From IMG/VR virus record IMGVR_UViG_3300020448_000056, positions 1 through 20,406 of that record: a stretch of 20,406 nt of DNA. The stretch is one strand, 5' to 3'. The position numbers were made by a program, and so were the translations under genes. The stretch comes from a virus. Shown one piece after another: positions 9,069 through 15,532 of the stretch (within the stretch, counting starts at the first letter, position 1; each line of letters starts with the position of its first letter). A model generated the notes under the pieces. It was not told the origin of the DNA and made no database searches. It saw only the letters and a list, made by a program, of their open reading frames with translations.

Positions 9069-9261
9069 TTAATACCCTCTGAACTTTTAGTTCACTAAGC
9101 TCTCTAGTAAGATGCCTAAGTTTGTCCTGAGCTTTTGTCCTTGCATCGGCATCTACTGGTTGGTTGTTTTCAACTTTCCACTCAACATCTCGTATTCTTT
9201 CTTTAACACTGGATATCTCGTGTTCTAGTTTTATGATCTCTACTTCAATGTTTTTGGTCAT
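9058..9261 (-). CDS. 67-aa coiled-coil protein, function unknown
   Basis: Nearly all of the protein is predicted coiled coil: IEVEIIKLEHEISSVKERI, then a charged hinge, then KLRHLTRELSELKVQR. There is no Cys and no membrane segment. It overlaps the end of the DUF1937 gene by 17 bases and the start of the kinase gene by 11 bases, so it is translated as part of the same unit. AGGAAAAGAAG before the ATG serves as a purine-rich ribosome site. It may be a small adaptor or oligomerisation partner of a neighbouring protein, but nothing in the sequence identifies it. Confidence 0.7.
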   Translation of the reverse strand: MTKNIEVEIIKLEHEISSVKERIRDVEWKVENNQPVDADARTKAQDKLRHLTRELSELKVQRVLNAS

Positions 9262-9763
9262 CTTCTTTTCCTGTTAAAATGTAAGCGTCAGGATGTATGA
9301 AGGAGATAGGTATGTCATTGTGTCTACAAAACTCAATCTCACGAGTAACTCCGATACTGTTTTGCCAACCATCTAACATTAAAACAAACATCCCTTTAGC
9401 ATGTTTAAGTATACCAAAATCTAATTCAAGCCAAAACCTTGTTGGTTGTCTCATCACACCACATACCTTCTGAACTGCATGATGATATGTGATAGGACTA
9501 TATACATTGAGTCCAGTCTTAAGCAACTTAAAGGTGCATCTTGTAACTTGCTCATATCTTTGTCTCATGTCAGAGCTATCAGCCGTATTGTTTAAAGAAT
9601 ACGGACTAGCTAGATACTGGAAGTCTTTGGCAGAGGATGATATCTCTCCCATTTCTGGCACTCTTCCTGACATCCATTCTGGCACTGCCATCCCCCCGAT
9701 AGTTTCGGTTGATAGTTCAGACAAGTCTTCATCGTTTGTTTTATTTCTTCGTTTTCCCAGCAT
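9245..9763 (-). CDS. DUF1937 protein, nucleoside 2-deoxyribosyltransferase-like fold
   Basis: The conserved core starts at residue 49 with YLASPYS, followed by an Arg-rich helix, VYSPITYHHAV, a Trp-containing ELDFGILKHAKGMFVLMLDGW segment and SIGVTREIEFC. This is the DUF1937 pattern, related in fold to nucleoside 2-deoxyribosyltransferases, where the Glu of the VxxEI block is the catalytic nucleophile; here E141 is the candidate. Enzymatic activity is unproven for the family. The first 47 residues are unrelated to the core and are encoded inside the exonuclease gene: the best start (ATG at 9763 with AGAGGAG just upstream) overlaps it by 154 bases. Internal ATGs at 9691, 9673 and 9652 would give shorter forms that keep the whole core. 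Next to a dNMP kinase, it suggests nucleotide salvage. Confidence 0.82.
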   Translation of the reverse strand: MLGKRRNKTNDEDLSELSTETIGGMAVPEWMSGRVPEMGEISSSAKDFQYLASPYSLNNTADSSDMRQRYEQVTRCTFKLLKTGLNVYSPITYHHAVQKVCGVMRQPTRFWLELDFGILKHAKGMFVLMLDGWQNSIGVTREIEFCRHNDIPISFIHPDAYILTGKEDDQKH

Positions 9764-10416
9764 ACGCTCCTCTTAAAACATCCCCTACATCTCCAATCAG
9801 AGGGGTCGTTTGATATTTTTCTAGCATCTCCATTGATAACTCTCTCAACTTTGACACAAAGATCATTATAAAAAAACTCGTCATACTGGATAATTTCGGA
9901 GCAGTAATCAGAGGTGTTTTTGTTGTAAGATATAAATACGCATTCCTTTAACTTTCCTAATCCTAACATGAATTGAACTTGAGAGTAGTAATGTCTATGA
10001 CTATACTTAACTCCTTTAGTAGAGAACTCTTTGAACTTATTATCGTTCATACTTTTAATTTCTAAAAGCATAGAGTCTCCGTCTATTGGACCTATCATAC
10101 CATCAGCATGACCAGTAGCATGACCACCAAAACCATCAAATGCCCACTGCTTACCAGTAAATGGATCTTTCTCCATAACTGCTACACCAGTTTTCTTTAT
10201 ATCTCGTATCACATCATCTTCAATTCTGTGACCATCACGAAATATTCTTCTTAACTTATGTCCTATGGGGTTGTTGGGGAAGCCACGCAGAGAGAAGGCA
10301 ATAAGAGCCTCGCAAGGATTACCAACAATACTGGCACCTATATAAGATCTAGGTGACTCAGGCTTGTCTTTCTCTTCCTTGTCGTATGCTTCATTAATTA
10401 ACTCTGCTAAATTCAT
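9610..10416 (-). CDS. PD-(D/E)XK exonuclease, Cas4/RecB type, probable Fe-S cluster
   Basis: 268 aa. The nuclease core is GHADGMI (D105) followed by LLEIKS (E119, K121), the PD-(D/E)XK signature, with YYSQVQFML (Q146) as the usual following helix. One N-terminal Cys (C35 in GNPCEAL) and a C-terminal C210-x2-C213-x5-C219 match the Fe-S cluster arrangement of Cas4 and AddB nucleases. It most likely resects DNA ends to give single strands for the Sak4-like and SSB-like proteins upstream in the unit. An extra tail of about 45 residues follows, with four more Cys (C232, C245, C249, C253), and this tail is the part that shares its DNA with the DUF1937 gene. AAGGA six bases before ATG. No CRISPR array is present, so a Cas4 adaptation role is not indicated. 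Confidence 0.87.
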   Translation of the reverse strand: MNLAELINEAYDKEEKDKPESPRSYIGASIVGNPCEALIAFSLRGFPNNPIGHKLRRIFRDGHRIEDDVIRDIKKTGVAVMEKDPFTGKQWAFDGFGGHATGHADGMIGPIDGDSMLLEIKSMNDNKFKEFSTKGVKYSHRHYYSQVQFMLGLGKLKECVFISYNKNTSDYCSEIIQYDEFFYNDLCVKVERVINGDARKISNDPSDWRCRGCFKRSVCWENEEIKQTMKTCLNYQPKLSGGWQCQNGCQEECQKWERYHPLPKTSSI

Positions 10417-10425
10417 ATCATTTCC

Positions 10426-10470
10426 TTAAGAAAAAGATAGCAGAGTAGACGCGTATGTCTACCCTGCTAT
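10426..10470 (-). terminator. Intrinsic terminator between SSB-like and exonuclease genes
   Basis: Arms 10437-10450 and 10457-10470 form a 14-bp stem with a six-base loop. The one non-Watson-Crick position is a G.U wobble on the minus-strand RNA but an A.C mismatch on the plus-strand RNA, so the hairpin is built for leftward transcripts. It is followed on the minus strand by CTTTTTCTT. It starts about seven bases after the SSB-like stop, and its T-tract runs into the AAGGA ribosome site of the exonuclease gene. It would lower or condition expression of everything downstream. Confidence 0.85.
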
Positions 10471-10476
10471 AGAGTT

Positions 10477-10983
10477 TTAGAATGGTATAGCTTCTTCTGC
10501 AGGATCATCTTTATCGTCTACAGGTTCGGTCATACCAGTTCCAGGGGAGGACTGCTTAGGTGTTTCTGGGTCTATTTCAGAAGGATCAAAAAATCCTTTT
10601 AGTTTAGAGCCAGTTCTTTCTTCTCCATCCATAGTATAAGTGTCTTTCTGGACAGAGGCACCAACCTTCAAACCCTTAAGCGAAGCTATATCAGATGGAT
10701 TGTCAGGAGTAGGATGTCCTCCATGAATAAGTAAAGCTTTCAATTGCTCCCTTCCAATCCTTGTAGCTGTCTGACTTGCAGGTACATTTACATTAATCCA
10801 AGCTCTTAAAGTTCCTTGACCTTTTACATCAGTCAAGCTTAACTCTACTGCCGAGCCACCATTTCTTGTTTGTTTAATAAAGGCATCTGTAATTTGACAT
10901 ACATATCTACCTGGCTGTAAAATCTGAGGTGCTGAAGATATCTCTACATTACTCAGATTTAATTCTCTAAAATTAAACGCCAT
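10477..10983 (-). CDS. Phage single-stranded DNA-binding-like protein (DUF669 type)
   Basis: 168 aa. An N-terminal beta-rich region contains the blocks ILQPGRYVCQITDAFIKQT and GSAVELSLTDVKGQGTLRAW, as in DUF669-type phage proteins found in recombination cassettes. The last 30 residues are disordered and acidic and end in DDPAEEAIPF, closely resembling the C-terminal tip of bacterial SSB (DDDIPF) that docks partner enzymes. This tail is the strongest evidence for an SSB role. It lies directly downstream of the Sak4-like ATPase, with stop and start overlapping as TAATG and AAGGAG eight bases before ATG. Sak4 annealing proteins are known to work together with an SSB, which fits this pair. Confidence 0.8.
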   Translation of the reverse strand: MAFNFRELNLSNVEISSAPQILQPGRYVCQITDAFIKQTRNGGSAVELSLTDVKGQGTLRAWINVNVPASQTATRIGREQLKALLIHGGHPTPDNPSDIASLKGLKVGASVQKDTYTMDGEERTGSKLKGFFDPSEIDPETPKQSSPGTGMTEPVDDKDDPAEEAIPF

Positions 10984-11783
10984 TATTTTTTCTCCTTGTT
11001 AAGTTTATTATATTCGTCATCGTCCATATCAAGACGCTTCAGAAGTTCTACGATGTTCCCAGTTTTTTCAACGGCTTTCAATCTTCGTTTTTCGTCACGA
11101 ACTTTCCCGTGCCAACCTCTCACTTCATCAGTGATAACATAACGAAGAACTTGTTGTCGCCCTTCAATCTCCTGAGTCACCCTTACTCCACAGAAAACAC
11201 AATCAAAGATTCCTGGAAGTTGTTGCATCGTTGCTTTTCCTGCAACCATACACCAGTAGTCCACATTACCATTGTCGTCTGTAGATTCTTTTGCAAGAGC
11301 AGTGACTATGCAGTGCATATTCATATCCCTTATGGCTTTACAAGCACCAATAAGTTGTGAGGCGTGATTACCCCATACTGCAAATCCGTCTGGATTTTTC
11401 TTGCCTAGTTTTTCTGCTCTTATCTTTTCTTCTTTCTCAGCGTGTTGATAAGAAAGATCAGATAGTTCTGTTAAACTATCTATACCAATCCAAGCATACC
11501 CTTTCTTTTTAAAGTCCTCTGACTTTGTCCACTTAAATATATCCTTAAAAGAATATATTCCTTTCTTTGGGTCTGATGGATTATCCCAAGAAGAGAAAGG
11601 TAGATAGTCTATCCCTGCAGAACGAATAGACGATAGTCCACTCTCTCCTGAAAAGATAAAACCCTTTCCATATTCCTCTTGGAAATATTTTAGTTGGGTT
11701 GTTTTACCCCAACCATGATGACCATATAAAAGAACCTTTCTTTTAGCAGTGTCATCTCCCGATGTGTTTAATGGTTCAAACAT
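10983..11783 (-). CDS. Sak4-like RecA-fold ATPase, single-strand annealing recombinase
   Basis: 266 aa. Walker A is GHHGWGKTT (residues 21-29, K27) right after the first strand KRKVLLY; Walker B is AWIGIDSLTEL (D102). Later blocks AIRDMNMHCIVTALAKE and the PGIFDCVFCGVRV strand are typical of AAA_24 phage proteins (Sak4, a compact Rad51/RecA relative). It lacks the RecA N- and C-terminal domains, as expected for Sak4. It likely anneals or pairs single strands made by the exonuclease, helped by the SSB-like protein. Its start overlaps the upstream stop as TAATG, with AAGGAG six bases before. Annotation simply as a phage nucleotide-binding protein would also be valid. Confidence 0.85.
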   Translation of the reverse strand: MFEPLNTSGDDTAKRKVLLYGHHGWGKTTQLKYFQEEYGKGFIFSGESGLSSIRSAGIDYLPFSSWDNPSDPKKGIYSFKDIFKWTKSEDFKKKGYAWIGIDSLTELSDLSYQHAEKEEKIRAEKLGKKNPDGFAVWGNHASQLIGACKAIRDMNMHCIVTALAKESTDDNGNVDYWCMVAGKATMQQLPGIFDCVFCGVRVTQEIEGRQQVLRYVITDEVRGWHGKVRDEKRRLKAVEKTGNIVELLKRLDMDDDEYNKLNKEKK

Positions 11784-12184
11784 TAGCTACTCCTTGTAAG
11801 TTTCACAGACACAGGTCCAGGCTTGCGTGTTAACGCAGGCATCAGTTCCTTTTGTTCTGCTTCGGTTAATTTTTGGAAGGTTCTTTTTTCAACGCTTAGT
11901 CTTTTTTTGATGTGTGCAGGAAGCTTCCCACTCTTGAATAGATCTTCAAGTATGTCTTGATCCCAATGGAATCTCTCTTGTCTATTTATAGTAACGACAT
12001 CCTTACCATAAACTTTTGTTTGCTCTCCAAACTCTTCAGGAAATTCAGATATTAACTCTGCTTCTAGCTTTTCTATTGCCTTGGCATTATCTTCAAGCTT
12101 TCTCTTCCTTTCCTTCAGCTCTTCTATCTTTTGAGATATCGGAGCATTCTCAGTATCAGATTCAAACTGTTCCCAGTCGCTCAT
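11783..12184 (-). CDS. 133-aa protein of unknown function, first gene of leftward unit
   Basis: The start chosen is the ATG at 12184 (MSDWEQFES), because AAGGA stands eight bases upstream; a longer in-frame start at 12217 has no such site. Residues 16-50 form a charged coiled coil (QKIEELKERKRKLEDNAKAIEKLEAELI), followed by a compact region VYGKDVVTINRQERFHWDQD and a Lys-rich helix. A basic tail ends KPGPVSVKLTRSS. No catalytic motif is recognised. Genes of this kind stand just before the Sak4-like gene in several phages as I recall, so a recombination accessory role is plausible but unproven. Confidence 0.72.
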   Translation of the reverse strand: MSDWEQFESDTENAPISQKIEELKERKRKLEDNAKAIEKLEAELISEFPEEFGEQTKVYGKDVVTINRQERFHWDQDILEDLFKSGKLPAHIKKRLSVEKRTFQKLTEAEQKELMPALTRKPGPVSVKLTRSS

Positions 12185-12228
12185 AATAACCATCCTTTTT
12201 ATGTTAATAGTATCCATAAGTTACACCA

Positions 12229-12244
12229 GTATCATATATAATAC
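12229..12244. promoter_or_regulatory. Operator-like near-palindrome, site 1
   Basis: GTATCATATATAATAC differs from the perfect palindrome GTATCATATATGATAC at one base. It overlaps the candidate -10 of the leftward promoter. Two related sites follow at 12279 and 12306 in the same divergent region, next to a Cro-like gene. Confidence 0.55.
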
Positions 12245-12265
12245 AAGGTTTATGTAGAATGATAA
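12238..12265 (-). promoter_or_regulatory. Candidate leftward promoter for the recombination-lysis unit
   Basis: On the minus strand, TTATCA (12265-12260) and TATTAT (12243-12238) are separated by 16 bases, matching 4 of 6 and 5 of 6 of the sigma70-type -35 and -10 boxes. The -10 lies inside the first operator-like palindrome (12229-12244), so a bound repressor would block it. AT-rich DNA gives such matches easily, so this is a candidate only. A rightward promoter must also lie here; TATAAA at 12324-12329 is a possible -10, but no good -35 is seen. Confidence 0.4.
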
Positions 12266-12278
12266 CCGATAAAGTATT

Positions 12279-12294
12279 GTAGCATATATTATAC
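12279..12294. promoter_or_regulatory. Operator-like near-palindrome, site 2
   Basis: GTAGCATATATTATAC matches the 16-bp palindrome consensus at 14 of 16 positions, and the flanking TT makes TTGTA at its left edge, as in site 3. It starts 50 bp from site 1, close to five helical turns. Confidence 0.5.
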
Positions 12295-12305
12295 ATATTG
12301 TTTTT

Positions 12306-12321
12306 GTATCATATGTATGAC
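12306..12321. promoter_or_regulatory. Operator-like near-palindrome, site 3
   Basis: GTATCATATGTATGAC keeps the left nine bases of the consensus exactly; its own symmetry is TCATA-TG-TATGA. It starts 27 bp after site 2 and 52 bp before the Cro-like start. It is the weakest match (12 of 16 to the consensus) and could be a lower-affinity site. Confidence 0.42.
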
Positions 12322-12357
12322 AATATAAATCTTACCAAAAAAATAAAAGGAGTTGAG

Positions 12358-12570
12358 ATGAAGTTTAACGCAAAACGATTTATTAAAGATATCGGTGGAG
12401 TAAAAGTAGTAGCCGAGGCACTTAATAAACCTCGTACTGCTCCATATAGAATGATTAACACAAGATACATGACGAGTTGGCACTTTGAAAAACTCAAAGA
12501 TGTTAACCCTGATGTATGTATTGACGATTACTTTGAGGATGACCATGGAAAACGAAAAAGAAAAGTTTAA
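12358..12570 (+). CDS. Cro-like helix-turn-helix regulator
   Basis: 70 aa from the ATG at 12358, where AGGAG stands six bases upstream; a longer frame from 12298 has no ribosome site and would run through the operator region. Residues 7-45 read FIKDIGGVKVVAEALNKP, then APYRMINTRYM, then TSWHFEKLKDV: a first helix, a Gly-Gly-started HTH and a Trp in the position seen in phage Cro and YdaS-type regulators. A basic tail KRKRKV may add DNA contact. It is the first rightward gene beside three palindromic sites, so it most likely binds them and controls both directions. Its end overlaps the primase-helicase start by 26 bases, so the two are co-expressed. Confidence 0.75.
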   Translation: MKFNAKRFIKDIGGVKVVAEALNKPRTAPYRMINTRYMTSWHFEKLKDVNPDVCIDDYFEDDHGKRKRKV

Positions 12571-14563
12571 AGCCTTATTATATGATGAGGCTTGTAAGGC
12601 AATTGATTTAGGTTGGACCATAATACCACTATCTATAAGTGGTAAGGTCCCCCTAAACGATTGGAAAAAATATCAAACAAAACCAACTACTCAGGAAGAA
12701 GTTGAAGAGTGGTTCTTAGAAGGTGCACCTACTACATCTGGTAGGCGTGTTGAAGTTTTTAATCTAGCCCTAGTAACTGGCTCAATAAGTGGTGTTATAG
12801 TTTTAGATTGTGATAATGAAGATGCAGTAGCTTATGCAAAAAAACATAATCTAGTTTCTCCTATCGCTGTTAAAACTACTAGAGGTATGCATTACTATTG
12901 GAAACATCCATTACATGGAAAGAAGTTTGCTAACAAAGTTGGTGGTGTTGCTCGTGATTGGGTAGACATACCTGGCTTAGATCTTCGTGGAGATGGTGGC
13001 TATGTTGTTATGCCCCCGTCTATAAAACTAAAAGATAGAAAAATTGTACACCAATACTCTTGGGCATTAGCTGAAGGTTTTGACTTTGATGACATTGATG
13101 ACTTTGTTTGGAAGGGAAATCCAACTGATATAAAATCAGAAGAAAATTTTTCTTTTGATAAGTTAGATCTGTCTAATGTAAAGGTAGCTTCTATTGTTGA
13201 CTCTATGTCTATATGGGAGCAGACAGAAAATAGAGTGTCCATTTTGGGTCGTAAACTTCGTGAAGGAGATGCGACTGATGATTGGATGATACGATATTGT
13301 GGACAGATTGTAAGAAGAGGTGTTTCAAAAGAAGACCTATATCAATCTGTTATTAACTATCACGACAAATTCTTTGACTCTGGTTCGTTCTCTCAAGAAG
13401 ATACAGAGAGATGGCTCCGTACTAAGATAGATTCTGCTTATGAGTTAGATAGGAGAAACTATCCAGAGGACTATGACGAATCTGGTGATCGCATAGACCC
13501 TGAAAAAGTAAACCAGACAAAGATAGTAGCCTCGTCAAGACTCGTTCCTATTTATATAAACGCTGTGGAAAGGCTCTTAAAAGAGATGGTGGACGAGCCT
13601 TATTGGTGCAACCCTCTTGTACCCGAGGCTACGATAACTCAGGTTGTAGGTTTCAATGGACATGGAAAGTCTTATTTTTTGACTGCTATGTTAACTGCTT
13701 TGTCTGCAGGTAACGAAAACTTTGGTCCATATGAAATGGGTAGACCTGCAAAAATATTCTATATGGACTACGATAATCCAAGAAGAACTGCACTTAGGCG
13801 TATGCAAGAGTTTAATAAAACATTTGGTGACACTAACGAACACTACGCCTTATGGTCACCTACATTAATTAACCCTGAAGATGGTGGGGAAATTAATCTA
13901 TTAGAAGAAAAAGATTTCAAGATACTCGGCGAGTGGTTAAAAGTTGTGCAGCCTGATATCATAGTCATAGACACGATTCGTAATGCCTTCCGTGGTCTTG
14001 AAGAAGCTAGTCCTAAAGAATGGGGCAAAGTAAATTTTGTTGCGAAACAACTTAGAAATATGGGTGTATCTGTAATTCTAGTTCATCATCGTAACAAACC
14101 TGGTGAAGGAGGAATGGGTAGAGAAGCAGGGTCTACAGCTCAGTTGACTGATGTAGATACCCAGGTATTCATTACTCAGGTCTACGAAGATAAGGCTGAA
14201 GCTAAAGCTAAGGCTGGTCTTGTAGATAACGATCTAACAATCTGGACATTAGATGGCAGAGAGTTCTCGCCTTATAATTATTTGAGAGCACAGATGAAAG
14301 CTGATTCTAGATTATCTATGGTAACACAAATATCTTTTGGTAAAATAAGACAACAGACCGAACTACATCAAACACATTATGTAGGTTGGTGTGAAAGTCT
14401 AATTGATGGAAAGAAATATATTGTGTCAACTAAATCTAAAAAACAACAAGCATTAAAATTATCATTATCTGACGGTAAAAATCCCACACAAATAAGTAGA
14501 GATATAAAAGTTCCTGCTTATGAAATTAAGAGATGGTTAGGTATTGATGAAGAAGAAACCTAA
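12545..14563 (+). CDS. Primase-helicase: prim-pol domain plus RepA-like RecA-fold ATPase
   Basis: 672 aa from the ATG at 12545, with GAGG six bases upstream (an ATG two codons earlier is also possible). The N-terminal third is a bifunctional primase-polymerase domain: GWTIIPLSISGKVPLNDW, then VIVLDCDNE with metal-binding D88 and D90, then RGMHYYW with H116 as the nucleotide-binding His. A linker leads to a RecA-fold ATPase of the AAA_25/RepA kind: Walker A GFNGHGKS (369-376) and Walker B IIVIDTIRN (D476), followed by VSVILVHHRNKPG, a typical sensor region. A short HTH-like segment closes the protein (NPTQISRDIKVPAYEIKRWL). It likely primes and unwinds at the phage origin. No separate DNA polymerase is in the window, so it may depend on the host enzyme. 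Confidence 0.88.
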   Translation: MENEKEKFKALLYDEACKAIDLGWTIIPLSISGKVPLNDWKKYQTKPTTQEEVEEWFLEGAPTTSGRRVEVFNLALVTGSISGVIVLDCDNEDAVAYAKKHNLVSPIAVKTTRGMHYYWKHPLHGKKFANKVGGVARDWVDIPGLDLRGDGGYVVMPPSIKLKDRKIVHQYSWALAEGFDFDDIDDFVWKGNPTDIKSEENFSFDKLDLSNVKVASIVDSMSIWEQTENRVSILGRKLREGDATDDWMIRYCGQIVRRGVSKEDLYQSVINYHDKFFDSGSFSQEDTERWLRTKIDSAYELDRRNYPEDYDESGDRIDPEKVNQTKIVASSRLVPIYINAVERLLKEMVDEPYWCNPLVPEATITQVVGFNGHGKSYFLTAMLTALSAGNENFGPYEMGRPAKIFYMDYDNPRRTALRRMQEFNKTFGDTNEHYALWSPTLINPEDGGEINLLEEKDFKILGEWLKVVQPDIIVIDTIRNAFRGLEEASPKEWGKVNFVAKQLRNMGVSVILVHHRNKPGEGGMGREAGSTAQLTDVDTQVFITQVYEDKAEAKAKAGLVDNDLTIWTLDGREFSPYNYLRAQMKADSRLSMVTQISFGKIRQQTELHQTHYVGWCESLIDGKKYIVSTKSKKQQALKLSLSDGKNPTQISRDIKVPAYEIKRWLGIDEEET

Positions 14564-14638
14564 TAGACTATTAGTTCTACTAACTAAACATCTTTGGACG
14601 AAGTCCATAAGATGCTGTAAGTCAATTAGTCTAATAGG
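14559..14638 (+). other. Nested inverted repeats after the primase-helicase (possible structured RNA)
   Basis: An outer imperfect inverted repeat pairs 14559-14574 with 14623-14638 (13 of 16 positions). Inside it, 14589-14599 and 14603-14614 form an 11-bp hairpin with a three-base GAA loop and one bulged T. The primase-helicase stop (14561-14563) lies in the outer left arm. The gap 14564-14782 (219 bases) holds no gene: besides this structure it has two imperfect 12-base copies starting GTCAATC (from about 14650), a T-rich stretch near 14670, a terminator, and a poorly defined promoter region before the next gene. It could be an RNA, a replication origin or a processing site. Confidence 0.45.
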
Positions 14639-14692
14639 TGTACCACCTTGTCAATCCTTTCGTCAATCTTTTTTTCGTGGACAAATCAAATC

Positions 14693-14720
14693 GGGGACTA
14701 TCGTCCCCTCATTTTTGTTA
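14693..14720 (+). terminator. Intrinsic terminator downstream of the primase-helicase
   Basis: GGGGAC (14693-14698) and GTCCCC (14703-14708) form a perfect six-bp GC-rich stem with a TATC loop, followed by TCATTTTTGTTA. The GC block stands out in AT-rich surroundings. It would end the Cro/primase transcript and any RNA made from 14559 onward, so the genes from 14783 probably need their own promoter or read-through. Confidence 0.78.
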
Positions 14721-14782
14721 GGAAAATCAATGACTTTAATATATAACGATAAAAGTTTGTATACTGAAAGAAAGGAGGGTAT

Positions 14783-15103
14783 ATGGGCAAGCCAGTTCAG
14801 GTTACGAAGCGTGATCTTGACTATCTGGCTAAGGCTCTCAAACAAAATAAACCTTACACTGAAATGGCACGGCATCTTGGCATATGCGTAGATACCGTTA
14901 AACGAATATTACATAGAGAAGGCTTGGCAGAATTTGATGGTGCGAAATATGTAGTAGCCCTATCGTCTGAGAAACATATGAAAATGTGGGAACGCCCTTG
15001 TATGAAATGCAAGTGTACTAAGCCTCGCCCAAAATGGCAGTATATATGTAACAAATGTAAAGAAAAATTTAGCAAAGAAAGTGATAGTATATGGGACTTT
15101 TAA
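14783..15103 (+). CDS. HTH plus zinc-ribbon DNA-binding protein, probable regulator
   Basis: 106 aa with a strong GGAGGG ribosome site before ATG. Residues 24-45 (PYTEMARHLGICVDTVKRIL) form a helix-turn-helix of the sigma-region-4/GcrA-like type. The C-terminal part has C73-x2-C76 and C89-x2-C92, a zinc ribbon (CMKCKCTKPRP, then YICNKCKEKF), with an extra Cys at 78. The two DNA-binding modules suggest a transcription regulator, possibly switching on the genes that follow. It is the first gene after a terminator and its end overlaps the next gene by 13 bases. The target is unknown. Confidence 0.75.
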   Translation: MGKPVQVTKRDLDYLAKALKQNKPYTEMARHLGICVDTVKRILHREGLAEFDGAKYVVALSSEKHMKMWERPCMKCKCTKPRPKWQYICNKCKEKFSKESDSIWDF

Positions 15104-15489
15104 GACCCAAAGCAAAGGGAGATAAGTATGAACGCGAAGTCGCTAAGTACTTAGATGAATTATTATATGACGAAGAATTTCAAAAAATATTAAGGGCACC
15201 TCTGTCTGGTGGTGGCAGATCGTTTCAAGGTGGGGGTTCGGCAGACATAACAGGGACTCCTGACATATGGGTAGAAGCCAAACGAACAGAAAAGTTTTCA
15301 CCCTACTCGTCTATAGAGCAGGCGGAAAAAGGTAAGGCTGCCCAGCGTGCACCCGAAATGCCTGTTGTATTTAGTAGACGAAACAGAATGGAGACTGATG
15401 AGAGTCTTGTTGTGATGAGAGCAGGGGATTGGGTTAAGTTATATAAAGCGTATCTAATTTCAAAAGGGCATAAAATAAAGGACGACTGA
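15091..15489 (+). CDS. PD-(D/E)XK nuclease, Holliday-junction-resolvase-like
   Basis: 132 aa. The N-terminal helix GDKYEREVAKYLDE contains the conserved Glu (E15), followed by a Gly-rich GGGRSFQGGGSADITGTPD loop with D52 and D58, then IWVEAKR giving E62 and K64. This is the PD-(D/E)XK order seen in archaeal Hjc-type resolvases and VRR-NUC-like enzymes. The C-terminal SLVVMRAGDWVKLY block is typical of phage members. The role would be resolving branched DNA made by replication and recombination before packaging. It starts inside the zinc-ribbon gene by 13 bases. The alternative is a general structure-specific endonuclease. Confidence 0.78.
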   Translation: MGLLRPKAKGDKYEREVAKYLDELLYDEEFQKILRAPLSGGGRSFQGGGSADITGTPDIWVEAKRTEKFSPYSSIEQAEKGKAAQRAPEMPVVFSRRNRMETDESLVVMRAGDWVKLYKAYLISKGHKIKDD

Positions 15490-15532
15490 TTAACACATAT
15501 CTGACATTATTGTTTGTATGAAAGGGTAGACA

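Noticed and set aside
9610-10416. Cas4 protein of a CRISPR system
   Set aside because: The nuclease and Cys motifs fit, but there is no repeat array and no cas1 or cas2; the Sak4-like and SSB-like neighbours point to phage recombination.
14589-14614. tRNA or tRNA-like gene at the nested repeat
   Set aside because: No T-loop TTCGA-type sequence, no proper acceptor stem and no cloverleaf can be drawn; no other tRNA was seen in the window.
14760-14765. TATACT as a -10 box for the zinc-ribbon gene
   Set aside because: Transcription would start within the ribosome site; a promoter further upstream (AATATA/TATAAC near 14738-14747) is more plausible but too poorly defined to call.
14544-14891. Rightward 115-aa frame after the primase-helicase
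   Set aside because: It overlaps the primase end, crosses the terminator and the zinc-ribbon gene, and has no ribosome site.
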